A DNA stretch of 64,000 nt, taken from assembly GCF_001648555.1 (NCBI RefSeq), contig NZ_LQXM01000030.1, positions 186,001 through 250,000 of the forward strand, in the 5' to 3' direction. Position 1 is the stretch's first letter, and each line of letters begins with the position of its first letter. Of this stretch, positions 34,873 through 44,714 are shown in pieces. The position numbers were made by a program, and so were the translations under genes. The stretch is from Rossellomorea aquimaris TF-12 (GTDB taxonomy: Bacteria; Bacillota; Bacilli; Bacillales; Bacillaceae_B). Below the pieces are notes generated by a model. The model ran no database searches and was not told the DNA's origin. It saw nothing but the letters and a program-made list of their open reading frames with translations.

Positions 34873-35195
34873 TTAGTCATCCCAGTAAATGAAAACATGA
34901 CCACCTCAAATAAAAATGTTGGTTTGTACATCAGTCTAGCTGAAAACGTGGAATCTAATTCTAAAAAAATCTGATTTTTTGTTACGTGCCTTGGAAAAAA
35001 TGTGAGAAGGAAATTATCGACTCTGGAATAACTACACTCAAAAATCTAACAAAAGGAATTTCGTTGCACCTACACGCATTACTAATGAAATCAAAAAACT
35101 ATTCCTTTTTTAAAATACAATAAAGAATTATAATAATTATAAAATATGTATGAATATAACTCATATTACAAATATTAACTATACAAGGAGATGCT

Positions 35196-35390
35196 ATGAT
35201 TAAAAAAGAGTTCTGGTTAATCAAAGATAAAGAAGCCCACCTTATAACCATATTAGGTTTTAATGGAAAAGATGGGTATGGAGAAATACATTTAAGAGAT
35301 AAACGATCAACAACATATGTATTTAGAGGATATGATAGACAAAAAGTTATGAAAAAAGCAAAGAATGAATTAAAATCTAAAAATTATTGA
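35196..35390 (+). CDS. Small basic protein (hypothetical)
   Basis: A 64-residue Lys-rich protein with strand-like N-terminal half (EFWLIKDKEAHLITILGFN) and helical end (RQKVMKKAKNELKSKNY). Not recognised. AAGGAG lies 6 bases before the ATG. It stands alone at the edge of the defence island. Confidence 0.55.
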   Translation: MIKKEFWLIKDKEAHLITILGFNGKDGYGEIHLRDKRSTTYVFRGYDRQKVMKKAKNELKSKNY

Positions 35391-35666
35391 AATCTGATAA
35401 CCTTTTAAAGTAATCAATAAAATACTAAACCAGAAAAGTTCATTCTTGTAGTTTTTCTCTTAAATATATTTCTTATATTCAATGTAATTCTGGTCAAACA
35501 AGTTTATGAGAAATCAGGAATGTGATAAAAGGCAACAGACTTTTAAGAAAAAAAGAAATTGGAACATTTTACACCTATAGAAGCATCAAATACGTGAGGA
35601 ATTTGTAAAGTGGGAGTCCACAAAATGTCTATATTCATAGAAGGATTTAAAATTGTTTACAAATAA
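35391..35666. other. Gene-free AT-rich stretch
   Basis: No open frame of note, repeat or RNA signature seen. It ends at the terminator of the methyltransferase gene. Confidence 0.5.
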
Positions 35667-35690
35667 AAACTCTCCTTTATTGGAGAGTTT
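35667..35690 (-). terminator. Terminator of the cytosine methyltransferase gene
   Basis: AAACTCTCC pairs with GGAGAGTTT across a 6-nt loop, with A and T runs outside. It abuts the stop codon. Confidence 0.85.
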
Positions 35691-35691
35691 T

Positions 35692-36957
35692 TTATTCATT
35701 CAAACCTGTATCAGAATATACCAAATCAAGTTCTTCTTGATTTCCATCTATATTTTCTTTTTCAATTTCCAAAATTATTTTGCCCATTCGTTCTATTAAA
35801 CCAACTACTAATGCATTACCCATACAGAAGTACCTCATCCGTTCAGTCATGCCTTCTGTCCACTCATCAGGAAACCCATTCAGCCGTTCACATTCCACTG
35901 GGGTAAGGAAGCGCAACCTGTTTGTCTCGGGATCTTCAACAACATGAGTACTTCGATTGACAGTGCCCTCGCTCGTTAACATGGTCCTTCCTGGCCTTTC
36001 AAGAGGTTCAGGGAACGCCATGCCGCCTTCAGAAAATATATACTTATGACCTGTAGCCGAAGTTCTTTCTATTTTCTTAGGGCCTTTTAGATATTTAAAT
36101 TTATCAATTGCCGCCTCTGACAAATAGAACCTTTCATCCACACCTGACTGAAGAATTTCTCTCAAGGAAACCGGTGATTCTTCCTTAGGTGTAACTTCTT
36201 CTGTATAAACTAGGTCATCCCTCATAATGCCTGAATTATAATAATTCATCGAAAAGTCGTCGGAAATCTCAACTAAATCCTTTTTCATGATGAATGACTG
36301 AGGTTTTTTCTTTTCAGAAATCCCCTCTTTTACCGGGAAAGCTTTTGCAAAAAATCCCTCCTCATGAATCATTTTGCTCTCATCTACATTTCTTCTATTG
36401 ATAACATAAGAAGTTTCATTTTTGGTGGCAAAGATGAAAACCCTCCTTCTTCTTTGTGCTTTTCCATATTCAGCAGCATTGATAATCCTCCACTCTACTG
36501 AATATCCTAGGTCTCTCAGGCTTGCCAACATAATCGAGAAGTCCCTTCCACGTTGTTTAGAAGGGGATTTCAGTAATCTATCAACATTTTCAAGCAAGAC
36601 ATATTTAGGGTTGGTCTCCTTCATTAATCTGGTGATTTCCCAAAAAAGGACACCCTTTTTACCCTGAAGACCCTTTTCACCGTTCAAACTTCTCGCCACG
36701 GAATAATCCTGACAAGGGAATCCCCCAACTATCATATCGATGGAATGACCCTTGAAAGTATGGGCATTAACGGTACTGATATCCTCGTTGGAGTGTATTC
36801 CTTGACCCTCAAACCGACGTGCATAACAGTCGAATGCATGCTGAACCTTCTTGGAAGGCTCCCACTGGTTTCCCCATACAACACCGAAACCACCTACTGC
36901 TTCCAAACCGATTCTGAATCCACCTACTCCCGCAAATAATTCTATTACATTTATCAT
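35692..36957 (-). CDS. Sau3AI-type DNA (cytosine-5) methyltransferase
   Basis: A 421-residue C5-cytosine methyltransferase. Motif I is ELFAGVGGFRIGLE (6-19), IV GGFPCQDYSVARSLNG (catalytic Cys near 84), VI LLENVDRLL, VIII QRRRRVFIFA, and X GNALVVGLIERMGK. The segments NQWEPSKKVQHAFDCYARRF, GIHSNEDI and EGGMAFPEPLERPGRTMLTSEGTVNRSTH are close to M.Sau3AI as I recall it, so the target is probably GATC (modified at C). Its likely cognate nuclease lies 16 kb away at 53125. AAAGGA is 9 nt before the ATG, in the loop of a small CCGAA/TTCGG hairpin. Confidence 0.93.
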   Translation of the reverse strand: MINVIELFAGVGGFRIGLEAVGGFGVVWGNQWEPSKKVQHAFDCYARRFEGQGIHSNEDISTVNAHTFKGHSIDMIVGGFPCQDYSVARSLNGEKGLQGKKGVLFWEITRLMKETNPKYVLLENVDRLLKSPSKQRGRDFSIMLASLRDLGYSVEWRIINAAEYGKAQRRRRVFIFATKNETSYVINRRNVDESKMIHEEGFFAKAFPVKEGISEKKKPQSFIMKKDLVEISDDFSMNYYNSGIMRDDLVYTEEVTPKEESPVSLREILQSGVDERFYLSEAAIDKFKYLKGPKKIERTSATGHKYIFSEGGMAFPEPLERPGRTMLTSEGTVNRSTHVVEDPETNRLRFLTPVECERLNGFPDEWTEGMTERMRYFCMGNALVVGLIERMGKIILEIEKENIDGNQEELDLVYSDTGLNE

Positions 36958-36992
36958 GACCGAACATCCTTTCGGTTTTATTACTTAGGTTC

Positions 36993-37021
36993 ATTATAAT
37001 AAAAGTTGAACAAAAGATCAA
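36993..37021 (-). promoter_or_regulatory. Methyltransferase promoter with GATC in the -35 box
   Basis: On the minus strand: TTGATC (37016-37021), 17 bp, TATAAT (36993-36998). The -35 region overlaps an inverted repeat AAAGTTGA / TCAACTTT (37002-37027). The GATC inside the -35 box is the presumed target of the enzyme it drives. The rest of 36958-37249 shows no gene. Confidence 0.65.
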
Positions 37022-37222
37022 CTTTTTTTATCTCAAAAATAAAAATTATTATAGGTTTACAAAAGTATATTATATCAGAAAAACGGTCACCATTTGTAGG
37101 TATATTTTAAAATTGAACAATCCTAGAAGTATATTCATATCAGTCCCCTATTTACTTATTTTAATATTAACTAAGGGAATAAGGCAGAACAACCTAATGA
37201 ACCTGATTATGGGTAAAAATAA

Positions 37223-37247
37223 TAAGAGCTGGGATTTCCAGCTCTTA
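37223..37247. terminator. Terminator of helicase cassette 2
   Basis: TAAGAGCTGG pairs perfectly with CCAGCTCTTA across a 5-nt loop. It is 3 bases past the stop of the last cassette gene and is followed by TTATTTTT on the minus strand. Confidence 0.8.
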
Positions 37248-37249
37248 CC

Positions 37250-38662
37250 TTAATACAGATTCATACTTTTATTAAATTGTGTATCCAGCTCTTTTAAAAG
37301 GCGCAATGGCTCCCCATGAGTGAAGAGTTGAAGATGTGCTCGAGCACGTGTGATTGAAACGTATAATAAGCGTCTCTCAATCTCCCAATAGTTTTCTTCT
37401 TTTTCTTCGTCAGGTGTACTCGTGGGTTCAACCAGATCGATAATGAATACAAAATCAAATTCCAGCCCCTTGGCAGAGTGGAACGTACATAGCTTTATGC
37501 CGGGAGTATGTGGATTGCCACCTTCTTTAATATCCTCAGGACGGTACCCTGCTGTCTCTAATTTTCTCAGTATCCGGTTCCTGGATGAATCTTTCCTCCA
37601 GGAAATTCCATTACGATATAATATGCCTATCGTACAGTCTGGCGTTTTAGCCTGGATTTTTTTTATCGATTTGATGATTTCATCGTCCTGGACACTTTCG
37701 GATTTACATTTATACAGGATAGGCATCGGCCCTTCCCTTGTCGGCAATGTCGGCGCTACGTATTCTTCATCATGTATGACAGTGTCATTTTGCTGAAGGC
37801 TATTTGCCAATTCGATGATCTGTTTTGTGGAACGGTAAGATTCCTTCAGGACCTTCGTGCGTCCACCAGTGATATTTATCCCTATTTCCTTCCAGGTGAA
37901 CGAGGTCTTGTAGATTTTCTGACCTTTATCGGCAGCAACAATGAACGTTCTCCGTGCGATATTCTTCAGCACCTGTAATTGGACCTGCTGAAGATCCTGT
38001 GCCTCATCCACAAAGATATGGTCATATTTATCCCCATCCGAGATTTTTTCTTTATTTAGGAACAACGCCACTGCAGCATCGTCAAAGTCATTCCGATAGT
38101 CCTTTTCCTTGTTATAGGCTTCGAAAATATCAAATATGACTTCACGGTCAGCCATGGTTACACGTGTGGTTGTACCTCGCCCCCTACGGTTGACATCCAG
38201 GTATTCATCCATGGTCTGAATCGCTTTTCCCTTTATCCATTGGATTTCTTCCTTCAAGAAATCAAAGTATTCGCCATTATCAACGAATCTATGAGAGCGG
38301 TTGGACTTCACCTTTTCAACCCCTTGTTTGATGAAGTTATCCTGATGTTTCCCTTTCACCAACCAATATTTCTTTTTCATTGCCCGCGTGAATGCTCCCA
38401 TTGCCCAAGAATGGAAGGTCTTGACCTCCAGATTTTTAAGGGCATATTTTTCAATGATATGCTTGGTTGAATTGTTCAAGGCCCCGGCATATGTGAAGAT
38501 GACAACTTTATCTTCCGGGTATTTCATAGCTGTTTTCTTTGCTTTTTTCAACATCACGAGGGTTTTTCCACTTCCGGCAATACCTCTTATCAATACTTCA
38601 TTCCCTTTATAATCCACTATATCCTGTTGTTCTTTAGTCAAAGTCGGTTCTGAATTTGTCAT
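37250..38662 (-). CDS. Short superfamily I (UvrD-like) helicase, cassette 2
   Basis: A 470-residue SF1A helicase with no accessory domains. Motif I is IRGIAGSGKTLVMLKKA (about 28-44), II HIFVDEAQDLQQVQ, III AADKGQKIYKTSFTW, IV LKESYRSTKQIIELANSL, V TFHSAKGLEFDFVFIIDL and VI RRLLYVSITRARAHLQLF. The counterpart in cassette 1 is 44744-46435. As the last gene of the cassette it probably works with the AddA- and AddB-like proteins in DNA processing; the exact role is unknown. Confidence 0.9.
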   Translation of the reverse strand: MTNSEPTLTKEQQDIVDYKGNEVLIRGIAGSGKTLVMLKKAKKTAMKYPEDKVVIFTYAGALNNSTKHIIEKYALKNLEVKTFHSWAMGAFTRAMKKKYWLVKGKHQDNFIKQGVEKVKSNRSHRFVDNGEYFDFLKEEIQWIKGKAIQTMDEYLDVNRRGRGTTTRVTMADREVIFDIFEAYNKEKDYRNDFDDAAVALFLNKEKISDGDKYDHIFVDEAQDLQQVQLQVLKNIARRTFIVAADKGQKIYKTSFTWKEIGINITGGRTKVLKESYRSTKQIIELANSLQQNDTVIHDEEYVAPTLPTREGPMPILYKCKSESVQDDEIIKSIKKIQAKTPDCTIGILYRNGISWRKDSSRNRILRKLETAGYRPEDIKEGGNPHTPGIKLCTFHSAKGLEFDFVFIIDLVEPTSTPDEEKEENYWEIERRLLYVSITRARAHLQLFTHGEPLRLLKELDTQFNKSMNLY

Positions 38663-38723
38663 AATACATAAAAGGTGAACAAACTCCCCTTTTATTCCTT
38701 ACACCTCACAATCTTCAATCGCT

Positions 38724-38918
38724 TTATGGCCAGTCATCATCATCATCATCATCGTCATCGTCGAAATCATCCTGCGATTGACCTATCAACCCTTCTATCT
38801 CAATCAATTCCAGCGCTTCATCGGTCAGGTCCTCAATTGAAGCGGAAGGAGCATCATCAATCGTCATTCTCCAATTGGCAGCGACTTGCTTCCATATAGA
38901 ATCCATCCTTCTTTTCAC
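38724..38918 (-). CDS. Small acidic protein with a ten-Asp tail
   Basis: Up to 64 residues; an unrecognised protein. A short helical start (MDSIWKQVAANWRM) leads into an acidic helix (SIEDLTDEALELIEIEGLIG) and the tail DDFDDDDDDDDDDWP. GTG at 38918 overlaps the AddB-like stop. ATG at 38906, with GGGGTGA 8 nt before it, may be the true start. It lies between the AddB-like and short helicase genes of cassette 2 and has no counterpart gene in cassette 1, whose AddB-like protein instead ends in DDNDTDDN. A DNA-mimic or acidic partner role is speculation. Confidence 0.6.
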   Translation of the reverse strand: MKRRMDSIWKQVAANWRMTIDDAPSASIEDLTDEALELIEIEGLIGQSQDDFDDDDDDDDDDWP

Positions 38919-41542
38919 CCCTTATCCATTGCCAGTCTTGCATCCATACATGTATCAAGATGAGGACAGAACTTACAATGCTTTCCTGGTGATGCCGGTG
39001 GGTTTGTCGAATCATTTTCAATACTTTCAATCATCATTTCATGTAACGATTCCTTCTTTTCCAATGTTTCTTGGAATAACCGATTGCGTTCATAAGAACT
39101 CATCCCTGGAAATTGTACCACTTTCCTTGAAGAACTGACGCTGACAGTTTCGTTGACATCATCATGACCGACAGACGAGACACCGTTGATGAACTTCCGG
39201 GCAATAGATTCCTTCTTGTAATGCGTCCATTGGGGAAATAAATTTCCAACCAATTGGATGATCTCATCTTTTTTCAGGGTCGTGCTTCGTTTGACGGTTC
39301 GAATCAACTCAGTGTAAAGAAATTGATGAACGAAATCATCAGCAAAAACAGGATATTCATTCGTGATATAGCTATAGTAGAAACGCCGTTGACATTGATT
39401 GAATTCTACTAAGTAATCATAAAATGAAAGTTCACGACGGGACTCTTCTATTTGACTTGAATGTATTTCCTTGAAATTGACAGGGTTTGGACGGATTTCC
39501 TCGTGTTTCCCCTCCCTATTCTGCTGGGAGGACAATATCTTCATGCCAAGCTGATGGACATACATCGCCGGATGTAAATCTTTTCGATCTAAAAAGTTTT
39601 CCATCCATGAAAGTTCAAGCTTCATATTTTCTCCATCAAGGAATTCCAAGGCGATGAATAGTAAGTATCTTGATATTTGCTTGATGGATTTGTTCCGAAG
39701 GATATTCAATTCAAGCACTTCATAACGAAGTGATAGTTTTTCGAACGTCTCCTCCTGAAGCGGCCAAGGCGTACTGAACTCGTCTAGAGGCAGCCCCTTC
39801 TCATCCAACCCTGTCAAATAAAAGGACTTCACTTTCCTCTTGAACGCTTCTCCATCTACTTCGATGAAGGGCTTGATGAATGTATTATCTTTCTTTGAAA
39901 GCTTCCCGCTTAAGTAAAGGTTGATTGCTTCGCCGATGTCATCGTAAAGGAAGAAGTTATCATCTTTGATGGTCTCCAACTTGGTATTCAATTCATTGAT
40001 GACCTCGATTTCATCCTCGAATAATACGGAATTTTTTATGGGATTCCGGTTTTGGACGATATTGAGAAGTTTGGTAAAATGCCGGGAGATCGATGTTTCT
40101 TCTGTCCCCGCTTCAAACAACTCTTCAGCAATGAATATCAGCTGATCGGCGAAGTACTTGACCTCTACCACTTGTTTTTTTGTAAAAGAGAAATGTGCAA
40201 TCTTGGTGAATGGACTCCGGACACTCTTTACAATCCTATCATCCCCGGGTTCCTCAAAATGTGGTAGTACATTCTCGTAATGATCCAGCAGCTCTTCAAA
40301 CCTTTTCATCCAGCTTTGTGTACTTTCGCACCCCGAAAAGAACGGCAAAAGTTGTTTCAGGATGTAGGTAAAGTCCCTCGCGTTTTTCTTATTATTAGGA
40401 TTGAAAAGCCAGCCTGATGAAAAGGTAGACATCAGAATATCTTCATCAAGGATGAACCTTTTCCCATCCAACATCCCATGAATTTTGCTTATAAATTGTC
40501 CTATCGGATACTGAAGGAAATTCCGATTTTCTGCAAATCTTTCCGGGTAATACTGAACAAGGATATCATTCAGCATGTCGGCATTCGTCGCAATTATTTG
40601 AACATCCTCTTTGTCTTCCTGTTTCCTTCCAATGGGGTAAGAAGGTATAATCACTTCATTAAGGAACTCAAAAAATGAATCATATTTTATGATATTCCCC
40701 CCATGATTCTTCTTCTGGACTTTTTCCCCTTCAAATGCCGATAGGAAGTTAGTTCCAATTGTCTCCTTCAAGATATCACGGTTACTTTCAATAGCCCACT
40801 CATCGGTCCAATTGAATTGTTCTGAAATGAAAGCCCTTGTAAAGTCAAAGGTCTCGGAAAATCGCTGATCATAAAAATTGAAAAATACAACTTCAAATCC
40901 CGCTTTTGCTAGCGCCTGCAAGAACATCTGCTGTTCAGGCGTGATGAAGTAAAAGCCATGTAAGACGATTCTTTGTCCTTCGGTAAGCCGGTAATCCGAT
41001 TTATTTTTCTTATTCTTCTCTTCCAATAATTCAACAAGTTTGGCCTTCACATTGGCAATCGACCAACCATCCTGCAATTTCCTCCTGATTGAACGATAGG
41101 AAAAATCCGCTTCATATGCCTCTGACCAGATTTGTTGGAAATACTCTTCTTTCTCAGTGTGGCAAAGCCCGGATAAATCCTCGGGCATCACCCCTATATA
41201 AGTCAATAATCGGATAGTTTCAAGTGTATCCGCTATATTATTCCTGAAGGCTTCCTTTAATAAAGGGTTGGTAGGTTCACTTTCAGCCATCACTTTGGAA
41301 AGTGCAAGATACTGCTTTAATTGCTCCTCTGGCTTATTCCATTTAATCAATAATGTGTCGATGACTTCACGAATCGTAAAAATGGAATGGAACTCGCCCT
41401 TCTGTTTGTCCCTGTACGCATCCGCAATGCCATCAGCCAGATTTTTTGTGGCGCAGATATGGATGGATTTATTTATTTTTTCAAACTGAGAATGATGCCT
41501 CCATCTCTTAGGATCATCATAGGTGTAAACTTTTATCTTCAT
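38915..41542 (-). CDS. AddB/RecC-like protein with iron-sulfur cysteines, cassette 2
   Basis: An 875-residue protein distantly like AddB/RecC. There is no Walker A near the N-terminus. IVLHGFYFITPEQQMFLQAL (about 197-216) recalls the AddB helicase-like core. The C-terminal part has FNQCQRRFYYSYI (about 720) and PGKHCKFCPHLDTCMDA (about 855), the four-Cys iron-sulfur staple of AddB/Cas4 nucleases. I find no GxxD...(D/E)xK nuclease motif between those cysteines. It is probably a scaffold or DNA-scanning partner of the adjacent helicase. It overlaps the AddA-like gene by 26 bp. Paralogue: 46410-49013. Confidence 0.8.
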   Translation of the reverse strand: MKIKVYTYDDPKRWRHHSQFEKINKSIHICATKNLADGIADAYRDKQKGEFHSIFTIREVIDTLLIKWNKPEEQLKQYLALSKVMAESEPTNPLLKEAFRNNIADTLETIRLLTYIGVMPEDLSGLCHTEKEEYFQQIWSEAYEADFSYRSIRRKLQDGWSIANVKAKLVELLEEKNKKNKSDYRLTEGQRIVLHGFYFITPEQQMFLQALAKAGFEVVFFNFYDQRFSETFDFTRAFISEQFNWTDEWAIESNRDILKETIGTNFLSAFEGEKVQKKNHGGNIIKYDSFFEFLNEVIIPSYPIGRKQEDKEDVQIIATNADMLNDILVQYYPERFAENRNFLQYPIGQFISKIHGMLDGKRFILDEDILMSTFSSGWLFNPNNKKNARDFTYILKQLLPFFSGCESTQSWMKRFEELLDHYENVLPHFEEPGDDRIVKSVRSPFTKIAHFSFTKKQVVEVKYFADQLIFIAEELFEAGTEETSISRHFTKLLNIVQNRNPIKNSVLFEDEIEVINELNTKLETIKDDNFFLYDDIGEAINLYLSGKLSKKDNTFIKPFIEVDGEAFKRKVKSFYLTGLDEKGLPLDEFSTPWPLQEETFEKLSLRYEVLELNILRNKSIKQISRYLLFIALEFLDGENMKLELSWMENFLDRKDLHPAMYVHQLGMKILSSQQNREGKHEEIRPNPVNFKEIHSSQIEESRRELSFYDYLVEFNQCQRRFYYSYITNEYPVFADDFVHQFLYTELIRTVKRSTTLKKDEIIQLVGNLFPQWTHYKKESIARKFINGVSSVGHDDVNETVSVSSSRKVVQFPGMSSYERNRLFQETLEKKESLHEMMIESIENDSTNPPASPGKHCKFCPHLDTCMDARLAMDKG

Positions 41543-44500
41543 TGTGAGCTCCTTTTATTGCCTGATCTAGTAGGAATCCCCAAGTGAAATCCTGGACCCT
41601 CTTCGGCATCAGGAGGATTAAGCGCTTCTTTGCCCTTGTCATTGCCACATATAGGAGACGTGTTTCCTCACGTTCCACTTCAAATTTCTCATAAGAATTC
41701 AAGGATGAATATCGATCATTTTCCGTATGTTCTTTGATTGACCAACCAACCATTCGTTGGTGCCCTTCCATTTCCTTTTCATCCTGAACGTAAAAAGTGG
41801 TCCTATCGCTCGTAAATTTGTGGCCGACCTTTGGAATAATCACCGTATGATATTCCAATCCCTTCGAACGGTGTACCGTTGTTATCTCAACAGCCCCACT
41901 TTCAGTCTTGATCATTGGCTCATTTTCCGTACGATTCACACGTATCTGCAAAGATAACCACTCATGTAGCCTCCATAACGTCCCATTCATGGAATCGAAT
42001 TGTTGTTGTATGAGATTCACGAGATGGAATAAATTCTTTTCATATTGCTTAATGGCATTCCTGAGTGTATTTTCATTGTCGATGCTTGACTTATAAAATC
42101 CTTCCACATTTCGAAGAAGACCTTTTTCTGAAATTACCTTCTGGATGACGGCTGTTGCAGGTAATAAACGCAGGTCTTCCAAGTAACAGTCGAAATCCCC
42201 TTCGAGATGGGACCGAAGGAATTTGATGATTTTCTCGTCATCCCCTTTGAAAGGAACCAAAAGTTTGCCTGGGATTGAATAACCGAAATAAGGTGACTGA
42301 AGGACATTGACCATATGTGTTGCCTCATGTGGATACATTAAAGCATCCAGTAACATCTTGAAGTGCAGCACGGCATCTGACTTAAAGAATGTCCCATCCA
42401 GATTTTGTACAGTGCCTAATTTAGCTCTATCACACCATTTCAGGACTTCCAAAGCTTGTTTATTGGTCCTGACGATGAGGGCAATTTTTTTATTTTCCTT
42501 TTCCGATAATTTTTCGACATGTTGGAATGCATTTTGAATCTCAAGAACTGTATTCACTTCAAGTTCTTTTGCCTTCGATTCTATTGTACAGAACTCATTA
42601 TCTTCACTATCAATGTCCATGCCAATAAGGCGGTCTTCCTGGGAATAAGGAAGAAGGCTTTGAAGATTTCCCCCCTTGCCCCATCTCTTTTGCCCCCATA
42701 CCAAGAAAAGTTTATCCAATTCATTCAGCAGGCTCTTGGTGGTCCGATAATTCTGATTCAAGGAAATGGGAACAAATCCAGATTGATTATTCTTCTTTGC
42801 AAACTCTTTCAGCCGCTCAAAGGAGGTATAATCCGCACCCCTGAAGCGATATATGGATTGTTTTACATCTCCCACCACAAATAGCTTATAATCTAAAAGG
42901 ATTTGAAGGTTTGCAACAAGCTCTATCTGGGTATTATCGCTGTCCTGGAATTCATCCACAAACAGATACTTTTCAGTTTCAAGCTGCTTCATTTTATCTC
43001 CGTCTCTTGTAAAAAGCTTCAACTTGCGGATAAGGTCGCCCATGTCAATCGCATTTTCTTTCTTCTTCTCAATCTCCAGCATCGTTTCACAACGAGTAAA
43101 TACATATTTGAAAAGGTTATGAAGGATCGTATATCTTTCATCTATGGCCATCCCCCACTCCAATTTCTGGATTTCTTCCTTCGTCAAACCCTTCTTCTCC
43201 ATTTCATCCCAAAAGTTGTTCATCAAATTGACAACTTCATAATGATTAAACTTAAGAGATATCAAGTCAGTGATAGGATGAATTTTGAAATATTCATCAG
43301 CCAATCTTTCGATGATTTCCTTTTTCTTTTTGATAAAGCTCCTCAGCTTCATGTTGCGACCAAAACCCAACTCATGTGCCAGCTGAGTCAAAATGGTCTT
43401 TGAAAAGGAATGAATCGTACTGATTTGCATGTTCTTCACATCTTCAGCCAATAAAAGGTACTTTGTTTTCCCTGTCAGCTCGAACATGGTCAACAATTTC
43501 TTTTGTAGCCGTTCCTTCATTTCATTTGTGGACGAATTGGTGAAAGTAATCATGACGATGTCCTTCATTGTGATATCCGCCATTTCAACTAAATACAATA
43601 TCCGGTCGATCATCACATAAGTCTTCCCGGTACCCGCGCCTGCCGTTATCATCAAGTGATTTGAAGGAAGTGTGTGTGCTGCGGTGAACTGCCCATAGTT
43701 AAAGTCTGGGAAAGCAGGGGCAAGGAAATCCTTAAGGAATCCAACATCGCCCTTCCCATCCTTCATCACCACAGTCTCCAAAGGTCCCTTCCATTTATCA
43801 GTAACAAACACCTGAAATTGGAAATCCTTCCGGAAGCTCTTAAATGTATCCAACCAAGCTTTCTCTAATGGAAAAGTCGTGAAAAGATAAATCTTGACAC
43901 CTTCTCTCATTGAAGCTTCAATCGCTTCCTTTTCTCTTAAAAAATTTTGCTTGTGATGGAAGAGATATAACCGGGAATATGAGCGTTTCTGCCCAAGATT
44001 CATCTCTTCATGTTCTTTGATATAAAAATGCTTCTTGAGTAACAGCCACTTGTGGTCATTTAAAGGCTTTCTGGCTTTATATACTTCCATCCCATCAAGC
44101 TTTCGGACCCATGTCCCTTGAATGAAATCATCTTTGAACAGGATGGGTGGATTTGTGAGGAGCTCATCGAAGCCTTTCTCCTTCCACTGAGTGCTTGTAA
44201 TATAAGGAAGCGCCACGACCGCCCGCTTAGTGAATGAACGATATAACAATGCTTTCTTTTCAATATCATCGCAAAGCATATTAAGCTGCTGCATCGCCTG
44301 ATTGTATGGTTCTCCCTGCTTTGTATAAAAATCTTCATATAGCCATTTATGGCCTTGGATTCCCACGATATTGTCGATGGTGATCCCTTTTACCTCGATA
44401 ACGGTCGCACCAAACTCGCGATCCAATAGTAATATATCAATCTCCCGTTTTTCCGAGTGATTTTTCTTGAACATGGGAAAATGAAGGAAACCGAAGCTGT

Positions 44501-44594
44501 CCCGCTTTGAGAATAATGATTTCACATGGTCCCATACAAGTCGCTCTGCATCGATTCCTGGTCTATAATCAACAACCGTTCCTTCAATAAACAA
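41517..44594 (-). CDS. NERD nuclease + AddA/UvrD-like helicase fusion, cassette 2
   Basis: About 1025 residues. N-terminal NERD domain (about 10-130) with REIDILLLDREFGATVIEVKG, the D...ExK nuclease core. After a roughly 150-residue linker comes an SF1 helicase: ITAGAGTGKTYVMIDRIL (about 315), FVDEFQDSDNTQ, GDVKQSIYRFRGAD, NYRTTKSLLNEL, TVHRSKGLEYHTVIIP and RLLYVAMTRAKKRL. No RecB-type C-terminal nuclease. TTG 44594 has GGAGG 10 nt upstream; TTG 44603 is too close to it. The cassette 1 counterpart lacks NERD. First gene of cassette 2, with its own leader after a terminator. Confidence 0.9.
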   Translation of the reverse strand: MFIEGTVVDYRPGIDAERLVWDHVKSLFSKRDSFGFLHFPMFKKNHSEKREIDILLLDREFGATVIEVKGITIDNIVGIQGHKWLYEDFYTKQGEPYNQAMQQLNMLCDDIEKKALLYRSFTKRAVVALPYITSTQWKEKGFDELLTNPPILFKDDFIQGTWVRKLDGMEVYKARKPLNDHKWLLLKKHFYIKEHEEMNLGQKRSYSRLYLFHHKQNFLREKEAIEASMREGVKIYLFTTFPLEKAWLDTFKSFRKDFQFQVFVTDKWKGPLETVVMKDGKGDVGFLKDFLAPAFPDFNYGQFTAAHTLPSNHLMITAGAGTGKTYVMIDRILYLVEMADITMKDIVMITFTNSSTNEMKERLQKKLLTMFELTGKTKYLLLAEDVKNMQISTIHSFSKTILTQLAHELGFGRNMKLRSFIKKKKEIIERLADEYFKIHPITDLISLKFNHYEVVNLMNNFWDEMEKKGLTKEEIQKLEWGMAIDERYTILHNLFKYVFTRCETMLEIEKKKENAIDMGDLIRKLKLFTRDGDKMKQLETEKYLFVDEFQDSDNTQIELVANLQILLDYKLFVVGDVKQSIYRFRGADYTSFERLKEFAKKNNQSGFVPISLNQNYRTTKSLLNELDKLFLVWGQKRWGKGGNLQSLLPYSQEDRLIGMDIDSEDNEFCTIESKAKELEVNTVLEIQNAFQHVEKLSEKENKKIALIVRTNKQALEVLKWCDRAKLGTVQNLDGTFFKSDAVLHFKMLLDALMYPHEATHMVNVLQSPYFGYSIPGKLLVPFKGDDEKIIKFLRSHLEGDFDCYLEDLRLLPATAVIQKVISEKGLLRNVEGFYKSSIDNENTLRNAIKQYEKNLFHLVNLIQQQFDSMNGTLWRLHEWLSLQIRVNRTENEPMIKTESGAVEITTVHRSKGLEYHTVIIPKVGHKFTSDRTTFYVQDEKEMEGHQRMVGWSIKEHTENDRYSSLNSYEKFEVEREETRLLYVAMTRAKKRLILLMPKRVQDFTWGFLLDQAIKGAHNEDKSLHL

Positions 44595-44714
44595 TGTAAA
44601 CAAACCTCCAAATGAACCGAGTTAGTCTCATTATACTAAACCTTATGTATGAAATGGGAATGAATTTACAAAACCCGACAATTTTCTTGTACCTTACTCC
44701 CTAATAATAAAAAG

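Noticed and set aside
38675-38899. Plus-strand frame with a poly-His run
   Set aside because: It is the complement of the ten-Asp tail on the minus strand, which has the better context.
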